NCBI GenBank assembly: GCA_017470425.1
Contig: JAFUYT010000004.1
Coordinates: forward strand, 50,496 to 114,495
Direction of reading: 5' to 3'
Length of the DNA stretch: 64,000 bases
Origin: Bacteroidaceae bacterium
GTDB taxonomy: Bacteria > Bacteroidota > Bacteroidia > Bacteroidales > Bacteroidaceae
The position numbers were made by a program, and so were the translations under genes. Positions 17,994 through 25,919 of this stretch are shown piece by piece; positions within the stretch are counted from its first letter, which is position 1, and each line of letters begins with the position of its first letter. The notes beneath the pieces were generated by a model, which saw nothing but the letters and a program-made list of their open reading frames with translations, made no database searches and had not been told where the DNA came from.

Positions 17994-18593
17994 TTATTCT
18001 TCGGTGAAGTCGAAGCCTTCGAGGTCGAGCTCTTCGATGTCGAAGAGGTCGTCGTCGGTGGGTTCTGGGTCGTCGTCGTCGAGCAGCGCTGCGGCGTTGA
18101 GCTCTGTCAGCAGTTGCTCGCGCGATTTCTCGGGAGGCGCTGCGGCCGCAGGCTCGCTCAGGTCTGATAGCGCGGGGGCGGTGCCGTGGTGGCGGCGGCA
18201 GAGGGGGGCGTCGATGTGCTTGCCGTAGGCGATGCGGCTCACTTCCAAGAGGAAGCCGCGCTGGGCTTCGGGGTCGAAGATGTACTGCAGGCGCTGGCCT
18301 TCGTCGTCGAGGAGGTCGCCGAGCTCCACGTCGTCCATGGTGTCGTCCTCGAAGCTCTTCTCGGGGATCTTCCGTTCGCGGCGCCAGCGGTCGTCGCAGA
18401 CATAGAAGGTGGAGGGGCGGGGCGTGCGGCCTGCGGTGGCGGGCTGCAGAGCAGGGTCTGCGTCATCGCCCTCCCACCCGCAGCTCTCGCGGATGAGGCG
18501 GTGGAGGTCTGCGAAGGTGGCGCTGGACTCAATCTGGAGTTCAAGGTCGAAGTCCTCGACTTCGGGGCTGACGACGGTGATGGTGTAGAGCAT
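17994..18593 (-). CDS. pRiA4b ORF-3-like / IS1096 passenger-type protein
   Basis: 199 residues, acidic. The N-terminal 100 residues (LYTITVVSP..DFDLELQIESSATFADLHRLI, then STFYVCDDRW and a LGDLLDDEGQRLQYIFD segment) match the plasmid pRiA4b ORF-3-like fold, often labelled IS1096 passenger TnpR family. A linker rich in Ala/Pro and a very acidic tail (LLDDDDPEPTDDDLFDIEEL) follow. Despite the label, there are no transposase or resolvase motifs; the same type of gene sits between lpxA and miaA in other Bacteroidales as I recall, arguing for a resident gene. Its stop lies 5 bp after the lpxA operon neighbour boundary. Function unknown. Confidence 0.7.
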   Translation of the reverse strand: MLYTITVVSPEVEDFDLELQIESSATFADLHRLIRESCGWEGDDADPALQPATAGRTPRPSTFYVCDDRWRRERKIPEKSFEDDTMDDVELGDLLDDEGQRLQYIFDPEAQRGFLLEVSRIAYGKHIDAPLCRRHHGTAPALSDLSEPAAAAPPEKSREQLLTELNAAALLDDDDPEPTDDDLFDIEELDLEGFDFTEE

Positions 18594-18598
18594 TTCTT

Positions 18599-19369
18599 TT
18601 AGTGGACGAAGCCGCGTTGTTTGGTGTCCTCGATGAAGTCGAGGATGTATTTGATTTCGGGGGTGAGGGGGAGCTCCTGGCGGATGGTGGCGAGGGCGTC
18701 GGCGAGGGACATGCCGCCCTGGTAGATGATGCGGTAGGCCTCGTGGATGGTGTTGATGACCTCGCGGTCGAAGCCGCGGCGGCGCAGACCCACGATGTTC
18801 AGGCCGCAGTAGGTGGCCGGGTGGCGGGCGCAGATGGTGTAGGGCAGCACGCTCTGGGGGGCGCCGGTGCCGCCGCCGACCATCGTGTAGCCGCCGATGC
18901 GGCAGAACTGGTGCACGAGGACGCAGGCGGAGAGGATGGCGTGGTCATCGACGGTGACTTCGCCGGCGAGCTTGGAGCAGTTGCCGATGATGATGTCGTT
19001 GCCGATGACGTCGTCGTGGGCGATGTGGGCGCCTTCCATGAAGAGGTTGCCGGAGCCCACGACGGTCTTGCCCTTGGAGGCGGTGCCGCGGTTGATGGTG
19101 ACGTTCTCGCGGATCTTGTTGTTGTCGCCGATGATGGCCAGCGACTCCTCGCCGCGGAACTTCAGGTCCTGGGGCACACCGCTGATGACGCAGCCGGGGT
19201 GGAACGTGTTGCCGTTGCCGATGCGGGCGCCGGAGAGGATGGTGACGCTGTTCATGAGGGTGTTGTTGTCGCCAATCTCTACGTTCTTGTCGATGTAGCA
19301 GAAGGGGCCGATCTCTACGTTGTCGCCGATCTTAGCGGCGGGGTCGATGTATGCGAGGGGGGAAATCAT
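18599..19369 (-). CDS. lpxA: Acyl-ACP--UDP-N-acetylglucosamine O-acyltransferase
   Basis: First step of lipid A synthesis: transfers a 3-hydroxyacyl chain from ACP to UDP-GlcNAc in the cytoplasm. 256 residues of left-handed beta-helix hexapeptide repeats (IGDNVEIGPF, IGNGNTFHPG) with the catalytic His in GAHIAHDDVIGN (about 122) and the C-terminal helical domain. It lies in the order lpxD-lpxC-lpxA, with 87 bp of simple repeats separating it from lpxC instead of the fabZ half expected in Bacteroidetes. Confidence 0.97.
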   Translation of the reverse strand: MISPLAYIDPAAKIGDNVEIGPFCYIDKNVEIGDNNTLMNSVTILSGARIGNGNTFHPGCVISGVPQDLKFRGEESLAIIGDNNKIRENVTINRGTASKGKTVVGSGNLFMEGAHIAHDDVIGNDIIIGNCSKLAGEVTVDDHAILSACVLVHQFCRIGGYTMVGGGTGAPQSVLPYTICARHPATYCGLNIVGLRRRGFDREVINTIHEAYRIIYQGGMSLADALATIRQELPLTPEIKYILDFIEDTKQRGFVH

Positions 19370-19373
19370 TTAT

Positions 19374-19456
19374 AATGGAAAATGGACAATGGAAAATGGA
19401 GAATGGAGAATGGACAATGGAGAGTTTTGTGAAAAACTTTACGAACTTTACGAACC
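19374..19456. repeat. 7-bp and 9-bp tandem repeats between lpxC and lpxA
   Basis: Seven copies of a 7-mer AATGGAN (19374-19422) and about three copies of a 9-mer CTTTACGAA/CCTTACGAC (19434-19461) reaching into the end of lpxC. This is exactly where the FabZ domain would be encoded in the usual lpxC-fabZ fusion gene. Confidence 0.9.
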
Positions 19457-20371
19457 TTACGACGCAGAGAGGGTCTGGCGGACGAGGCGGGCGAATTTGT
19501 TGTTGATGGTGTGGCCGGGGCGGTGGGCGATGATGTGGCCTTGCAGGGGACGCCCGATGAGGGCCATGTCGCCGATGATGTCGAGGAGCTTGTGGCGGGC
19601 GGGCTCGTTCTCCCACTGCAGGGGCTTGGTCTGCAGGAAGCCGAGTTCGGTGGCGTCGTGGTGGGGTGCTCCGATGCGGTCGGCGAGCTCGTCGATCTCG
19701 GCCTGTGTCTTCTGGTTCTCGTAGATGACGATGGCGTTGTCGAGGTCGCCGCCCTTGATGAGGCCTGCGGCGAGCATCATCTCCACCTCGCGGACGAAGC
19801 AGAAGGTGCGGGCGGGGGCGATCTCGCGCTCGAAGAGGCCGACGTTGTCGAGGGTGGCGGTCTGGCTGCTCAGGACCTTGGACTGGAAGGCGATGTGGGC
19901 GGTGACGCCGAACTGCGCGGCGGGCTCGATGGTGATGACGGAGCCGGTCTGGTCGTCGCGTATCGTGATGGGATGGCGCACGACGAAGACGTCGCGCGGG
20001 GCGTCCTGTTCCACGATGCCTGCGCGGCGGATGTTCTCCACGTAGATCTCGGCGGAGCCGTCGAGGATGGGCACCTCGGGGCCGTTGACCTGCAGGAGGC
20101 AGTTATCGACGCCGAGGGCGAAGAGGGCGGCGAGGGCGTGCTCCACGGTGCTGCAGCGGGCGTCGCCCTGCTGGAGGACGGTGCCGCGGGTGGTCTCCAC
20201 GACGTTCTCGGCGAGGGCTTCGATGACGGGCAGGCCGGGAAGGTCGGTGCGCTGGATCTTATAGCCGTGGCCGGCGGGGGCGGGGCAGAAGGTCACGACG
20301 AGGCGCAGGCCTGTGTGGAGGCCCTTGCCCTCGAGCGTGAAGCTGTTGCCTAAGGTATGTTGTTTGAGCAC
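19457..20371 (-). CDS. lpxC: UDP-3-O-acyl-N-acetylglucosamine deacetylase, without fused FabZ
   Basis: Committed zinc-dependent step of lipid A synthesis. The zinc and catalytic residues are present: GKGLHTG (His near 19), CSTVEHALAAL (His about 78) and RHKLLDIIGDMALIG (His and Asp about 265-269). Length 304 equals a single-domain LpxC such as E. coli's. In most Bacteroidetes LpxC continues into a FabZ dehydratase (about 460 residues in total); here the frame stops five codons after FARLVRQ and short tandem repeats follow. The enzyme should be active; the dehydratase must be encoded elsewhere. It starts 27 bp after lpxD. Confidence 0.96.
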   Translation of the reverse strand: MLKQHTLGNSFTLEGKGLHTGLRLVVTFCPAPAGHGYKIQRTDLPGLPVIEALAENVVETTRGTVLQQGDARCSTVEHALAALFALGVDNCLLQVNGPEVPILDGSAEIYVENIRRAGIVEQDAPRDVFVVRHPITIRDDQTGSVITIEPAAQFGVTAHIAFQSKVLSSQTATLDNVGLFEREIAPARTFCFVREVEMMLAAGLIKGGDLDNAIVIYENQKTQAEIDELADRIGAPHHDATELGFLQTKPLQWENEPARHKLLDIIGDMALIGRPLQGHIIAHRPGHTINNKFARLVRQTLSAS

Positions 20372-20398
20372 AATATCTGATTTTACGAATTTACGATT

Positions 20399-21382
20399 TT
20401 ACGATTTAGCTTTCAACTCTTCCAGTTCTTTTCTGAGTTGTCGCAGCTCCACGGCCATCTCGGGCAGTGTCTTGAAGACGGCGGAGGCGCGGGACCAGAC
20501 CTTCGGGTCGATGGCGGGGTAGCCCATGAGCGTCTGCCCGGGCTTGCGGACGTTGCCGGGGAGACCGGCCTGCGCGCCGAGGGTGGTGTGGTCGGCGATG
20601 CTGATGTGGCCTGCCACGCCGACCTGTCCGGCGAAGGTGCACCACTCGCCGACCTTCGTGCTGCCGGCGATGCCGACCTGCGCGCAGAGGATGGTGTGGC
20701 TCTGGACCTCCACGTTGTGGCCCACCTGCACGAGGTTGTCGATCTTCACGTCGCTGTGGATGATGGTGGCGCCCATCGTGGCGCGATCCACGCAGGCGTT
20801 GGCGCCGAGCTCCACGTCGTCCTCCAGCACGGCGATGCCGATCTGCGGGATCTTCTCGTAGCCCTCCGGCGTGGGGGCGAAGCCGAAGCCGTCGGCGCCG
20901 ACGACGCTCCCGGCGTGCAGGATGCAGCGGTTGCCGACGCGGCAGTCGTGATAGACGACGGCGTGGGGGTAGAGGACGCAGTCGTCGCCCACCTCGGCGT
21001 TGTCGCCCACGTAGGCGAAGGGTGCGACGTAGGTGTTCTTGCCCACCTTCGCCGTCGGCGCCACGTAGGCCTGCGGGTCGATGCCGGTGCGCTTGGGCTT
21101 CATGCTCTCATAGAGCAGCAGCAGGCGCCCCAGCGCCTCGCGCGGGCTCTCCACGCGGACGAGCGTCGGCCGCACGGGCTGCGCGGGCTGGAAGGTGGCG
21201 GGCACCAGGACGACCGACGAGGCCGTCTGGTAGAGATAGGGTTCGTATTTCGGGTCGGAGAGGAACGACAGCGCGCCCGCCACGCCCTCCTCGATTTTCG
21301 CGAAGGTGTGGACGGCGGCATCGGCCTTGCCCTCCACGGTGCCGTGGAGGTAGTCTGCGATCTGTTGGGCGGTGAATTCCAT
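20399..21382 (-). CDS. lpxD: UDP-3-O-(3-hydroxyacyl)glucosamine N-acyltransferase
   Basis: Third lipid A enzyme; adds the N-linked acyl chain. N-terminal LpxD domain (MEFTAQQIADYLHG ... GALSFLSDPKYEPYLY) then hexapeptide-repeat helix with VGADGFGFAPTPEGY, the CVDRATMGATII segment and catalytic His in QVGHNVEV (about 235). The start at 21382 is preferred to an upstream in-frame ATG (21406) because that ATG lies inside the -7 box and homologues begin MEFTAQQI. It heads the lpxD-lpxC-lpxA-miaA run. Confidence 0.97.
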   Translation of the reverse strand: MEFTAQQIADYLHGTVEGKADAAVHTFAKIEEGVAGALSFLSDPKYEPYLYQTASSVVLVPATFQPAQPVRPTLVRVESPREALGRLLLLYESMKPKRTGIDPQAYVAPTAKVGKNTYVAPFAYVGDNAEVGDDCVLYPHAVVYHDCRVGNRCILHAGSVVGADGFGFAPTPEGYEKIPQIGIAVLEDDVELGANACVDRATMGATIIHSDVKIDNLVQVGHNVEVQSHTILCAQVGIAGSTKVGEWCTFAGQVGVAGHISIADHTTLGAQAGLPGNVRKPGQTLMGYPAIDPKVWSRASAVFKTLPEMAVELRQLRKELEELKAKS

Positions 21383-21403
21383 GTTTTTTGTTCTTTTGCG
21401 GGG

Positions 21404-21411
21404 CAAAGGTA
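21404..21411 (-). promoter_or_regulatory. -7 box of the lpx operon
   Basis: TACCTTTG on the minus strand, 22 bp before the lpxD ATG; matches TAnnTTTG. It supports the shorter lpxD start. Confidence 0.6.
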
Positions 21412-21474
21412 TAAAAAAAGTCGGAGATGACCTACTATTTGTCGAGGTTTTTCATCATTGACGGCCTTTTTGGG

Positions 21475-23625
21475 CTAATTTCTCCTACGAACCGAATAGA
21501 CGGCGATGCCGTGGCTGAGGCGTTTCGAGAGGCGCATGGCGCGCGATTCCGACGTCAGCCAGCGCCCCAGGTAGTTCAGCCCCCGGTTGCTGTACTCGAA
21601 ATGTGTGCGGCGGCGCACCTCACTGGCTAACTCCGTGGTGCTCAGCCATTCGCAGCGGGACGTGTCGGCCGTCGTCTCGAAGACGTCGAGCAGGTGCTCC
21701 ACCTCCGGGCGCAGGTTGGCGAAGTGGGTGTTGTACGCCTCGATCTGCTGCACCTCCTCCGGCGTGAAGTAGGGGCGGCGGCGGTGCTCGTACAGTTCCG
21801 TCAGCGCCTGGGCGTAGAGCTTGGGGTAGGGGATGGGGCCGCTGAAGTCGATCTCGTGGCCCTCCCGGATCTCCGCCATGATGAAGCGGCGGCTGCCGCT
21901 CGGGTCGCTCAGCACGTCGTTCATGTTCGTCGTGGCGATGAACGAGGCGCGCCGCGGCTCCTCCGTGACGGCCGTGCTGTACGGCCGCCGCATCTTCACG
22001 CTGCTCTTCTGGAGGAGGTTCTTGAGGAATCCTTGTTGGATTTTTTCACTGATCTGGTTGAACTCGTCGAGGTTGATGAGCAGGCTCGTCGTGAGCATCC
22101 GCTCCACCTCCTGTTTGCTCGAGAAATCCACGAGCTCGCGGTAGCCGTCGCCGCGCAGCTCCGGCGGCAGGATGAGCTGTCCGAAGGTGCTCTTGCCGCA
22201 GCCCTGCTGCCCGATGAGCAGCGGCACGACGGCGTTGCCGTGGGCGTAGTTCAGGTCCTCCCACTGCGCCACCATGCCCAGGAACCACGTGTGGAACCAC
22301 TCCCGCCAGTGCGGGTTGCGGTTCGGCACGCGGTCGGCGAGGGCGCCGATGTGGTCGGTCGTGCCGTCCCATGATCTGTCAATATCTTTGAGATACGCGC
22401 TCGCCGGGTTGTAGTTCCTCACGCGCGTGGAGCCCAGGAAGCGCCGCATATCGCGGTCGAAGACGTCGATGCCGTTCTCGTGGGCCTCCTGCACCATCGT
22501 GTTCATCATGCGCGTGTCCAACGGCAGGAACACATAGCTCGCGCTGTGGTTCGGGCGCCATTCCACGCTGTTCGTCAGCTCGTTGTAGCGCAGGTCGTAG
22601 CGCTCGTTCATGAACGCCTGCAGCGTCATCGTGAGCGTCTGCATCCCGTGGCTGCGGTCCTTGCCGAAGCGCGCGGCGTGGGCCAGATAGACGCTCTCGA
22701 TGATCGTGCGCCCCTCGTTGCGGCTGTCGCAGTTCAAGAAGATCCAGTGGTACGCCTGCCGCCGCGCCTCCTCCATCGGGATCCCCAGCAGCACGCACTG
22801 CTCCGCGATGGCCGTCAGCCGCTGCTGGGCGTTGAGGCCGCCGTCGCCTTCACCGCGTTCTTTCCTGTCTTCCAGGAACTTCTCTTCCAGCTCCTTCGCC
22901 TTCCTGACCGCCAGCGCGAAGCGCAGCGCGTAGTACCGCCGCATGTCCTCCGACGGCATCACCGTCTCTGTGCCGTACTCCCGACTGCGGTCTGCCGTCG
23001 CGTAGAGGGTCGCCGAGAGCTCTTGCGGCGCCAGGCGCAGCGGCGAGGCGTCGGCGTTGAAGTAAGCGTTCGCGTCGGCCGTCCAGCGCATCAGGTCGCC
23101 CGGCGTCGCGTTCTTGCTGTGGAACGAGCGCCCCACCACGCTCGAATACACCGCCGCGCAGCGCTCGTAGAGCAGCGCGTGGAAGCGGCGCGCCTCGTCG
23201 GCATCCTTCGGCAGGCTCCCGTCGGCGTAGGTCCCCTGCACCATGATCTTCACGCTCTTGCCGCTGACGCCCGTCATCGCCGCCAGCGTCGTGGGCCAGC
23301 TGGCGGCGCGCTGCTTGATGTCGGAGATCTCCGCCTTGTTCTTCAGGTCGTCGATCTCCAGCAGCACGACACCGTTGTAGAGCATCTTCACCTCGCCGTT
23401 GCGACGCTTGCGCACGTCCAGGGCGGGGCAGATCAGCGGCAGCGACTCCAACAGGCTGGAACGTTGCAACGGTGGAAGTGCCGGCATCTCTGCCCGCACG
23501 GCTTCCACCGTTGCCCACTTTCTGGCATCATTTCTGATGCGAGCCATGAGCGGCTCCATACCCAATGAGCTGACGCGCTCTTTCTTACTCCTTATCGTCT
23601 TACTATATATTGCACATTTCAGCAT
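21475..23625 (-). CDS. VapE/BT4734-type P-loop protein (VirE N-terminal domain and DUF3874-like tail)
   Basis: 716 residues. The N-terminal part (about 60-190) resembles the BT4734/VirE_N domain (CPALDVRKRRNG...VVLLEIDDLKN). A VapE-like helicase domain follows with Walker A GQQGCGKST (about 475), INLDEFNQIS and the sensor-like ATTNMNDVLSDPSGSRRF. The end (WLSTTELASEVRRRTHFEY) resembles DUF3874. Such proteins are primase/helicase-like and common in Bacteroides chromosomes and mobile elements; the role is unknown. No integrase or phage gene is adjacent. Met23 (23559) is an alternative start. A -7 box lies 224 bp upstream, suggesting a long leader. Confidence 0.8.
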   Translation of the reverse strand: MLKCAIYSKTIRSKKERVSSLGMEPLMARIRNDARKWATVEAVRAEMPALPPLQRSSLLESLPLICPALDVRKRRNGEVKMLYNGVVLLEIDDLKNKAEISDIKQRAASWPTTLAAMTGVSGKSVKIMVQGTYADGSLPKDADEARRFHALLYERCAAVYSSVVGRSFHSKNATPGDLMRWTADANAYFNADASPLRLAPQELSATLYATADRSREYGTETVMPSEDMRRYYALRFALAVRKAKELEEKFLEDRKERGEGDGGLNAQQRLTAIAEQCVLLGIPMEEARRQAYHWIFLNCDSRNEGRTIIESVYLAHAARFGKDRSHGMQTLTMTLQAFMNERYDLRYNELTNSVEWRPNHSASYVFLPLDTRMMNTMVQEAHENGIDVFDRDMRRFLGSTRVRNYNPASAYLKDIDRSWDGTTDHIGALADRVPNRNPHWREWFHTWFLGMVAQWEDLNYAHGNAVVPLLIGQQGCGKSTFGQLILPPELRGDGYRELVDFSSKQEVERMLTTSLLINLDEFNQISEKIQQGFLKNLLQKSSVKMRRPYSTAVTEEPRRASFIATTNMNDVLSDPSGSRRFIMAEIREGHEIDFSGPIPYPKLYAQALTELYEHRRRPYFTPEEVQQIEAYNTHFANLRPEVEHLLDVFETTADTSRCEWLSTTELASEVRRRTHFEYSNRGLNYLGRWLTSESRAMRLSKRLSHGIAVYSVRRRN

Positions 23626-23689
23626 AGCTTACCCAAAATTGGCCGCAACCTCTCGCAACCTCGCAGAATTCCTTATCTCCTTATCTCCT

Positions 23690-23830
23690 TCTCTCATTTC
23701 TTACTCATTTCTTACTCATTTCTTACTCGATGGTTTTCTACTCTTGTTTCTTACTCTTGTCGCTTTCTCAGTGGTAGTTCCCTATCATGGCTTCTTATTC
23801 CATGTAGTTTCCTACCTTAGTTTCTTACTC
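23690..23830. repeat. Direct repeats TTTCTTACTC in the VapE-like gene leader
   Basis: At least six copies of TTTCTTACTC or one-mismatch variants, several at exact 11-bp spacing, in the untranslated leader of the minus-strand gene (there read as GAGTAAGAAA). Confidence 0.75.
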
Positions 23831-23848
23831 TTTCCTTATTTTCTGCTG

Positions 23849-23856
23849 CAAAGATA
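23849..23856 (-). promoter_or_regulatory. -7 box of the VapE-like gene
   Basis: TATCTTTG on the minus strand matches the Bacteroidetes -7 consensus and implies a leader of about 220 nt full of TTTCTTACTC-type repeats. Confidence 0.5.
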
Positions 23857-24079
23857 GCACAATTCCCCATATCGTGCAAACTTTTTCTTAAAAATGTTCG
23901 CTCCTAATGTCGTTTTTCTGCACATTTACTTCTCTTGCTCCACCTCTTTCATAACTGCTCCACCTAAATAATCATCTATTCTTCAATTTATTATAAATTA
24001 TAGGTGGACTAATTGCCTAATTTCAATTCTCTATGTATTATCTTCTTATTATTCCCTAATAATCGTTGATGCCGCGCCG

Positions 24080-24145
24080 CAGCACCCACCCCTCACCCCT
24101 CCAGCACCCACCCTTCACCCCTCCAGCACCTACCCTTCATCACCC
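24080..24145. repeat. 22-bp tandem array, three copies
   Basis: Units begin at 24080, 24102 and 24124 with core CAGCACCCACCC; the third is diverged at its end. Exact 22-bp period. Confidence 0.85.
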
Positions 24146-24147
24146 CC

Positions 24148-24191
24148 TAATCTTATGGGTTTTATCACGCGTGATAAAACCCATAAGATTA
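24148..24191. repeat. 44-bp perfect palindrome
   Basis: Every base from TAATCTTATGGG to its reverse complement matches, centred on ACGCGT at 24169/24170, with no loop. It sits between the two 22-bp arrays and is exactly two periods long. Such a palindrome could form a cruciform or bind a dimeric protein. Confidence 0.95.
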
Positions 24192-24360
24192 CTATCTTCC
24201 GCCCCTAAGATCGTTATCTTCCACCCGCAACCTTGCGAGCTTATCCGCATCACCTCGCGTGCTTCCGGCTATAACCTCGCGAGCTTATCCGCATCACCTC
24301 GCGAGCTTCTGCCCGTAACCTCGCGTGCTTATCCCCATCACTTTGCGAGCAAAAAGAAAA
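24185..24360. repeat. 22-bp-period array, eight units, CTCGCGAG core
   Basis: Units start at 24185, 24207, 24229, 24251, 24273, 24295, 24317 and 24339. Units 3-7 share CCTCGCGAGCTT or CCTCGCGTGCTT; units 1-2 share AAGATnnnTATCTTCC. Alternate units are more alike, giving a 44-bp superperiod. Each core is palindromic. Confidence 0.88.
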
Positions 24361-24395
24361 AGCCCAATGAACTTCGCGGGGAAGTCCATTGGGCT
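24361..24395 (-). terminator. Intrinsic terminator of the 291-residue lipoprotein gene
   Basis: Stem AGCCCAATG/CATTGGGCT with an inner ACTTC/GAAGT pair, followed on the minus strand by a T-rich run, 31 bp after the stop at 24426. Confidence 0.85.
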
Positions 24396-24425
24396 TTCTA
24401 TCGTTTTTCTCCTTGGACGCGTGGC

Positions 24426-25301
24426 TTATCGGGCCATGCCTTTTACCAGGAAGCTGTACGTGTCGTCCGTTTGGTCATTGGTCTCCGGAACCTTGCTCAC
24501 CTTGATGGCAGCCAGTGCCGTCGCTTTCTTGGTGCTCTCATTGATGGTTCCGATGAGGATGATGTCGCCGGCTTTCAGGTCACCGATGCTGGTGTAGATC
24601 TCGCCCACATTGTAGCGATCCTGGAAGGTGTTGAGGACGCTGTTGTACTTCGCGTTGGAGTAGTCGAAGTAGTTGACGCGCGCCATGCGGATGTTGGAGG
24701 CGTAGGTGCGGATGCCTTTGGAGGCGACGTTATCTGTCTGGTCTTTGTTGTAGGCGATGACCAGGTGCTGCATCGCTGCGTCCGTGATGTCCTCCGTGGA
24801 AATGGCTTCGGGCTTACCGCCGCTGAAGCGGAGCGCGTTGTACTTGCCGGGCGCGGGCTTTTCTACGAGGGTGAACTCCTGTTCGGTGAGTGTGTAGTCG
24901 GCCGCGAAGACTTTCAGCTTCTTCGAGCCATTCCACTCTTCGCCCTCGCTGGTGGTCACGGTAGCGCGCAGCTCCATCTCTACTACGGAGTCCGGGAAGA
25001 TGGGCAGGAGATAGTCGTATTCTGTCTTCTTCTTTGTGCCGCTCAGTTCGATGGTTTCCAGTTCGCGTCGGCCGTTGTAGCCATCTACGGCTGTCATCAC
25101 GAGTTTCTCCAGCGTGCCTTGTGTGGCCTGTATCTCCATCTTGAAGAAGTAGTGGCGGCCGCCGATGACGCTATCCTTCTTATACCAGTCGGCGATGATA
25201 TAGACGGGTGATTCCTTCTCGTCCTCTCCTCCTTCATCGTCGCAAGCCCAGATGATTGCTCCCAGGCAGATAGCAGCAAGAAATGGAAGTAATTTTTTCA
25301 T
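24426..25301 (-). CDS. Uncharacterised lipoprotein, 291 aa
   Basis: Lipoprotein signal MKKLLPFLAAICLGAIIWAC with Cys at about 20 followed by an acidic DDEGGEDEKES spacer, as in Bacteroidetes surface-exported lipoproteins. The first half (VYIIADWYKKDSVIGGRHYFFKMEIQATQG ... VTTSEGEEW) looks like an immunoglobulin-like beta sandwich; the second half contains ALRFSGGKPEAISTEDITD. I do not recognise a family. It is followed by a terminator and preceded by a hairpin, so it may be a separate unit or the attenuated end of the transcript from 26.8 kb. Confidence 0.75.
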   Translation of the reverse strand: MKKLLPFLAAICLGAIIWACDDEGGEDEKESPVYIIADWYKKDSVIGGRHYFFKMEIQATQGTLEKLVMTAVDGYNGRRELETIELSGTKKKTEYDYLLPIFPDSVVEMELRATVTTSEGEEWNGSKKLKVFAADYTLTEQEFTLVEKPAPGKYNALRFSGGKPEAISTEDITDAAMQHLVIAYNKDQTDNVASKGIRTYASNIRMARVNYFDYSNAKYNSVLNTFQDRYNVGEIYTSIGDLKAGDIILIGTINESTKKATALAAIKVSKVPETNDQTDDTYSFLVKGMAR

Positions 25302-25331
25302 TTCGCGAGTGTCTGTTGATGAAATTCTGAA

Positions 25332-25363
25332 ATCCCGCCCTCTCCAGAGGGAAAGGGCGGGAT
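25332..25363 (-). terminator. Hairpin between two lipoprotein genes
   Basis: Stem ATCCCGCCCT/AGGGCGGGAT, 26 bp after the stop of the gene ending at 25389. No strong T-run; it may only partly terminate. Confidence 0.55.
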
Positions 25364-25388
25364 GCGATAAGATGTGTAGAGTGAACTC

Positions 25389-25874
25389 TTACTGCTTGTT
25401 CTGCTTCTCGATGGTGCAGGGGAGGCAGTGGTAGTGACTCTTGCGGATCTTGTAAGCGCGGATGAGAGCCTTCTTGGTGTATTCTCTGCCAAGGAAGAGC
25501 TTCTCCTTCTCAGAGGTCGTACGAACAACCTGGAAGTAGCGAGCCTCGGGGAACTGCTCTACAACCTTGTAGGTAGCCTTGTTGAGCTTGCTGCTCATGA
25601 TGGGAAGGCTGATACCGTTGCTCAGGTTGGTGTTCTTCTTGTTGCTGCTATCGTACTCTACGCCGTTCACGGTGTGGATCTGATAGAAGATACCGAACAA
25701 CCATGTGCTGTAGTTCACGCTGATCTCTGTCTCACCCACGAACTCCAGATCATCGTTCTGGTAAATCAGCTGGGTGATTTGCGGACTGAAGGACCGTGTG
25801 CTGGTCGTTGTTCCGCAGCTGGTGAACAGCAGAGCTGCCACACCAACCATGAATAGATATTTTAAATTCTTCAT
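25389..25874 (-). CDS. Uncharacterised small lipoprotein, 161 aa
   Basis: Signal MKNLKYLFMVGVAALLFTSC with lipobox and a Thr/Ser-rich start (GTTTSTRSF). The body (LEFVGETEISVNYSTWLFGIF ... VVEQFPEARYFQVVRT) is beta-rich; the tail is basic with a CLPC pair. No family is recognised. It lies 45 bp downstream of the BT1926-like gene on the same strand and may be cotranscribed and located in the outer membrane with it. Confidence 0.75.
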   Translation of the reverse strand: MKNLKYLFMVGVAALLFTSCGTTTSTRSFSPQITQLIYQNDDLEFVGETEISVNYSTWLFGIFYQIHTVNGVEYDSSNKKNTNLSNGISLPIMSSKLNKATYKVVEQFPEARYFQVVRTTSEKEKLFLGREYTKKALIRAYKIRKSHYHCLPCTIEKQNKQ

Positions 25875-25919
25875 GTCCTTAGTTGACTTAAGTGTTTAGA
25901 GTGTGTGAGGGAGAACCGA

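Larger units (their letters stand above)
23626..24360. other. Repeat-rich non-coding region between two minus-strand genes
   Basis: About 735 bp without a convincing gene. It holds, left to right: a leader with direct repeats of TTTCTTACTC (23690-23830), a -7 box (23849), an AT-rich stretch (23880-24065), a 3-copy 22-bp array (24080-24145), a 44-bp perfect palindrome (24148-24191) and an 8-unit 22-bp-period array (24185-24360). An open frame reading right across this block has no recognisable protein sequence. Confidence 0.8.

Noticed and set aside
17994-18593. Transposon gene suggested by the usual TnpR passenger label
   Set aside because: No transposase or resolvase motifs and no terminal repeats; it lies in a conserved lipid A/miaA neighbourhood.
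21475-23625. Prophage or integrative element around the VapE-like gene
   Set aside because: No integrase, structural or transfer genes and no flanking attachment repeats; the lpx genes lie directly beside it.
24080-24360. CRISPR array
   Set aside because: 22-bp units are contiguous, with no unique spacers of similar length and no cas genes.
24066-25211. 381-codon plus-strand frame across the repeat block and lipoprotein gene
   Set aside because: Begins in 22-bp repeats and continues antisense to a lipoprotein gene; no recognisable protein.
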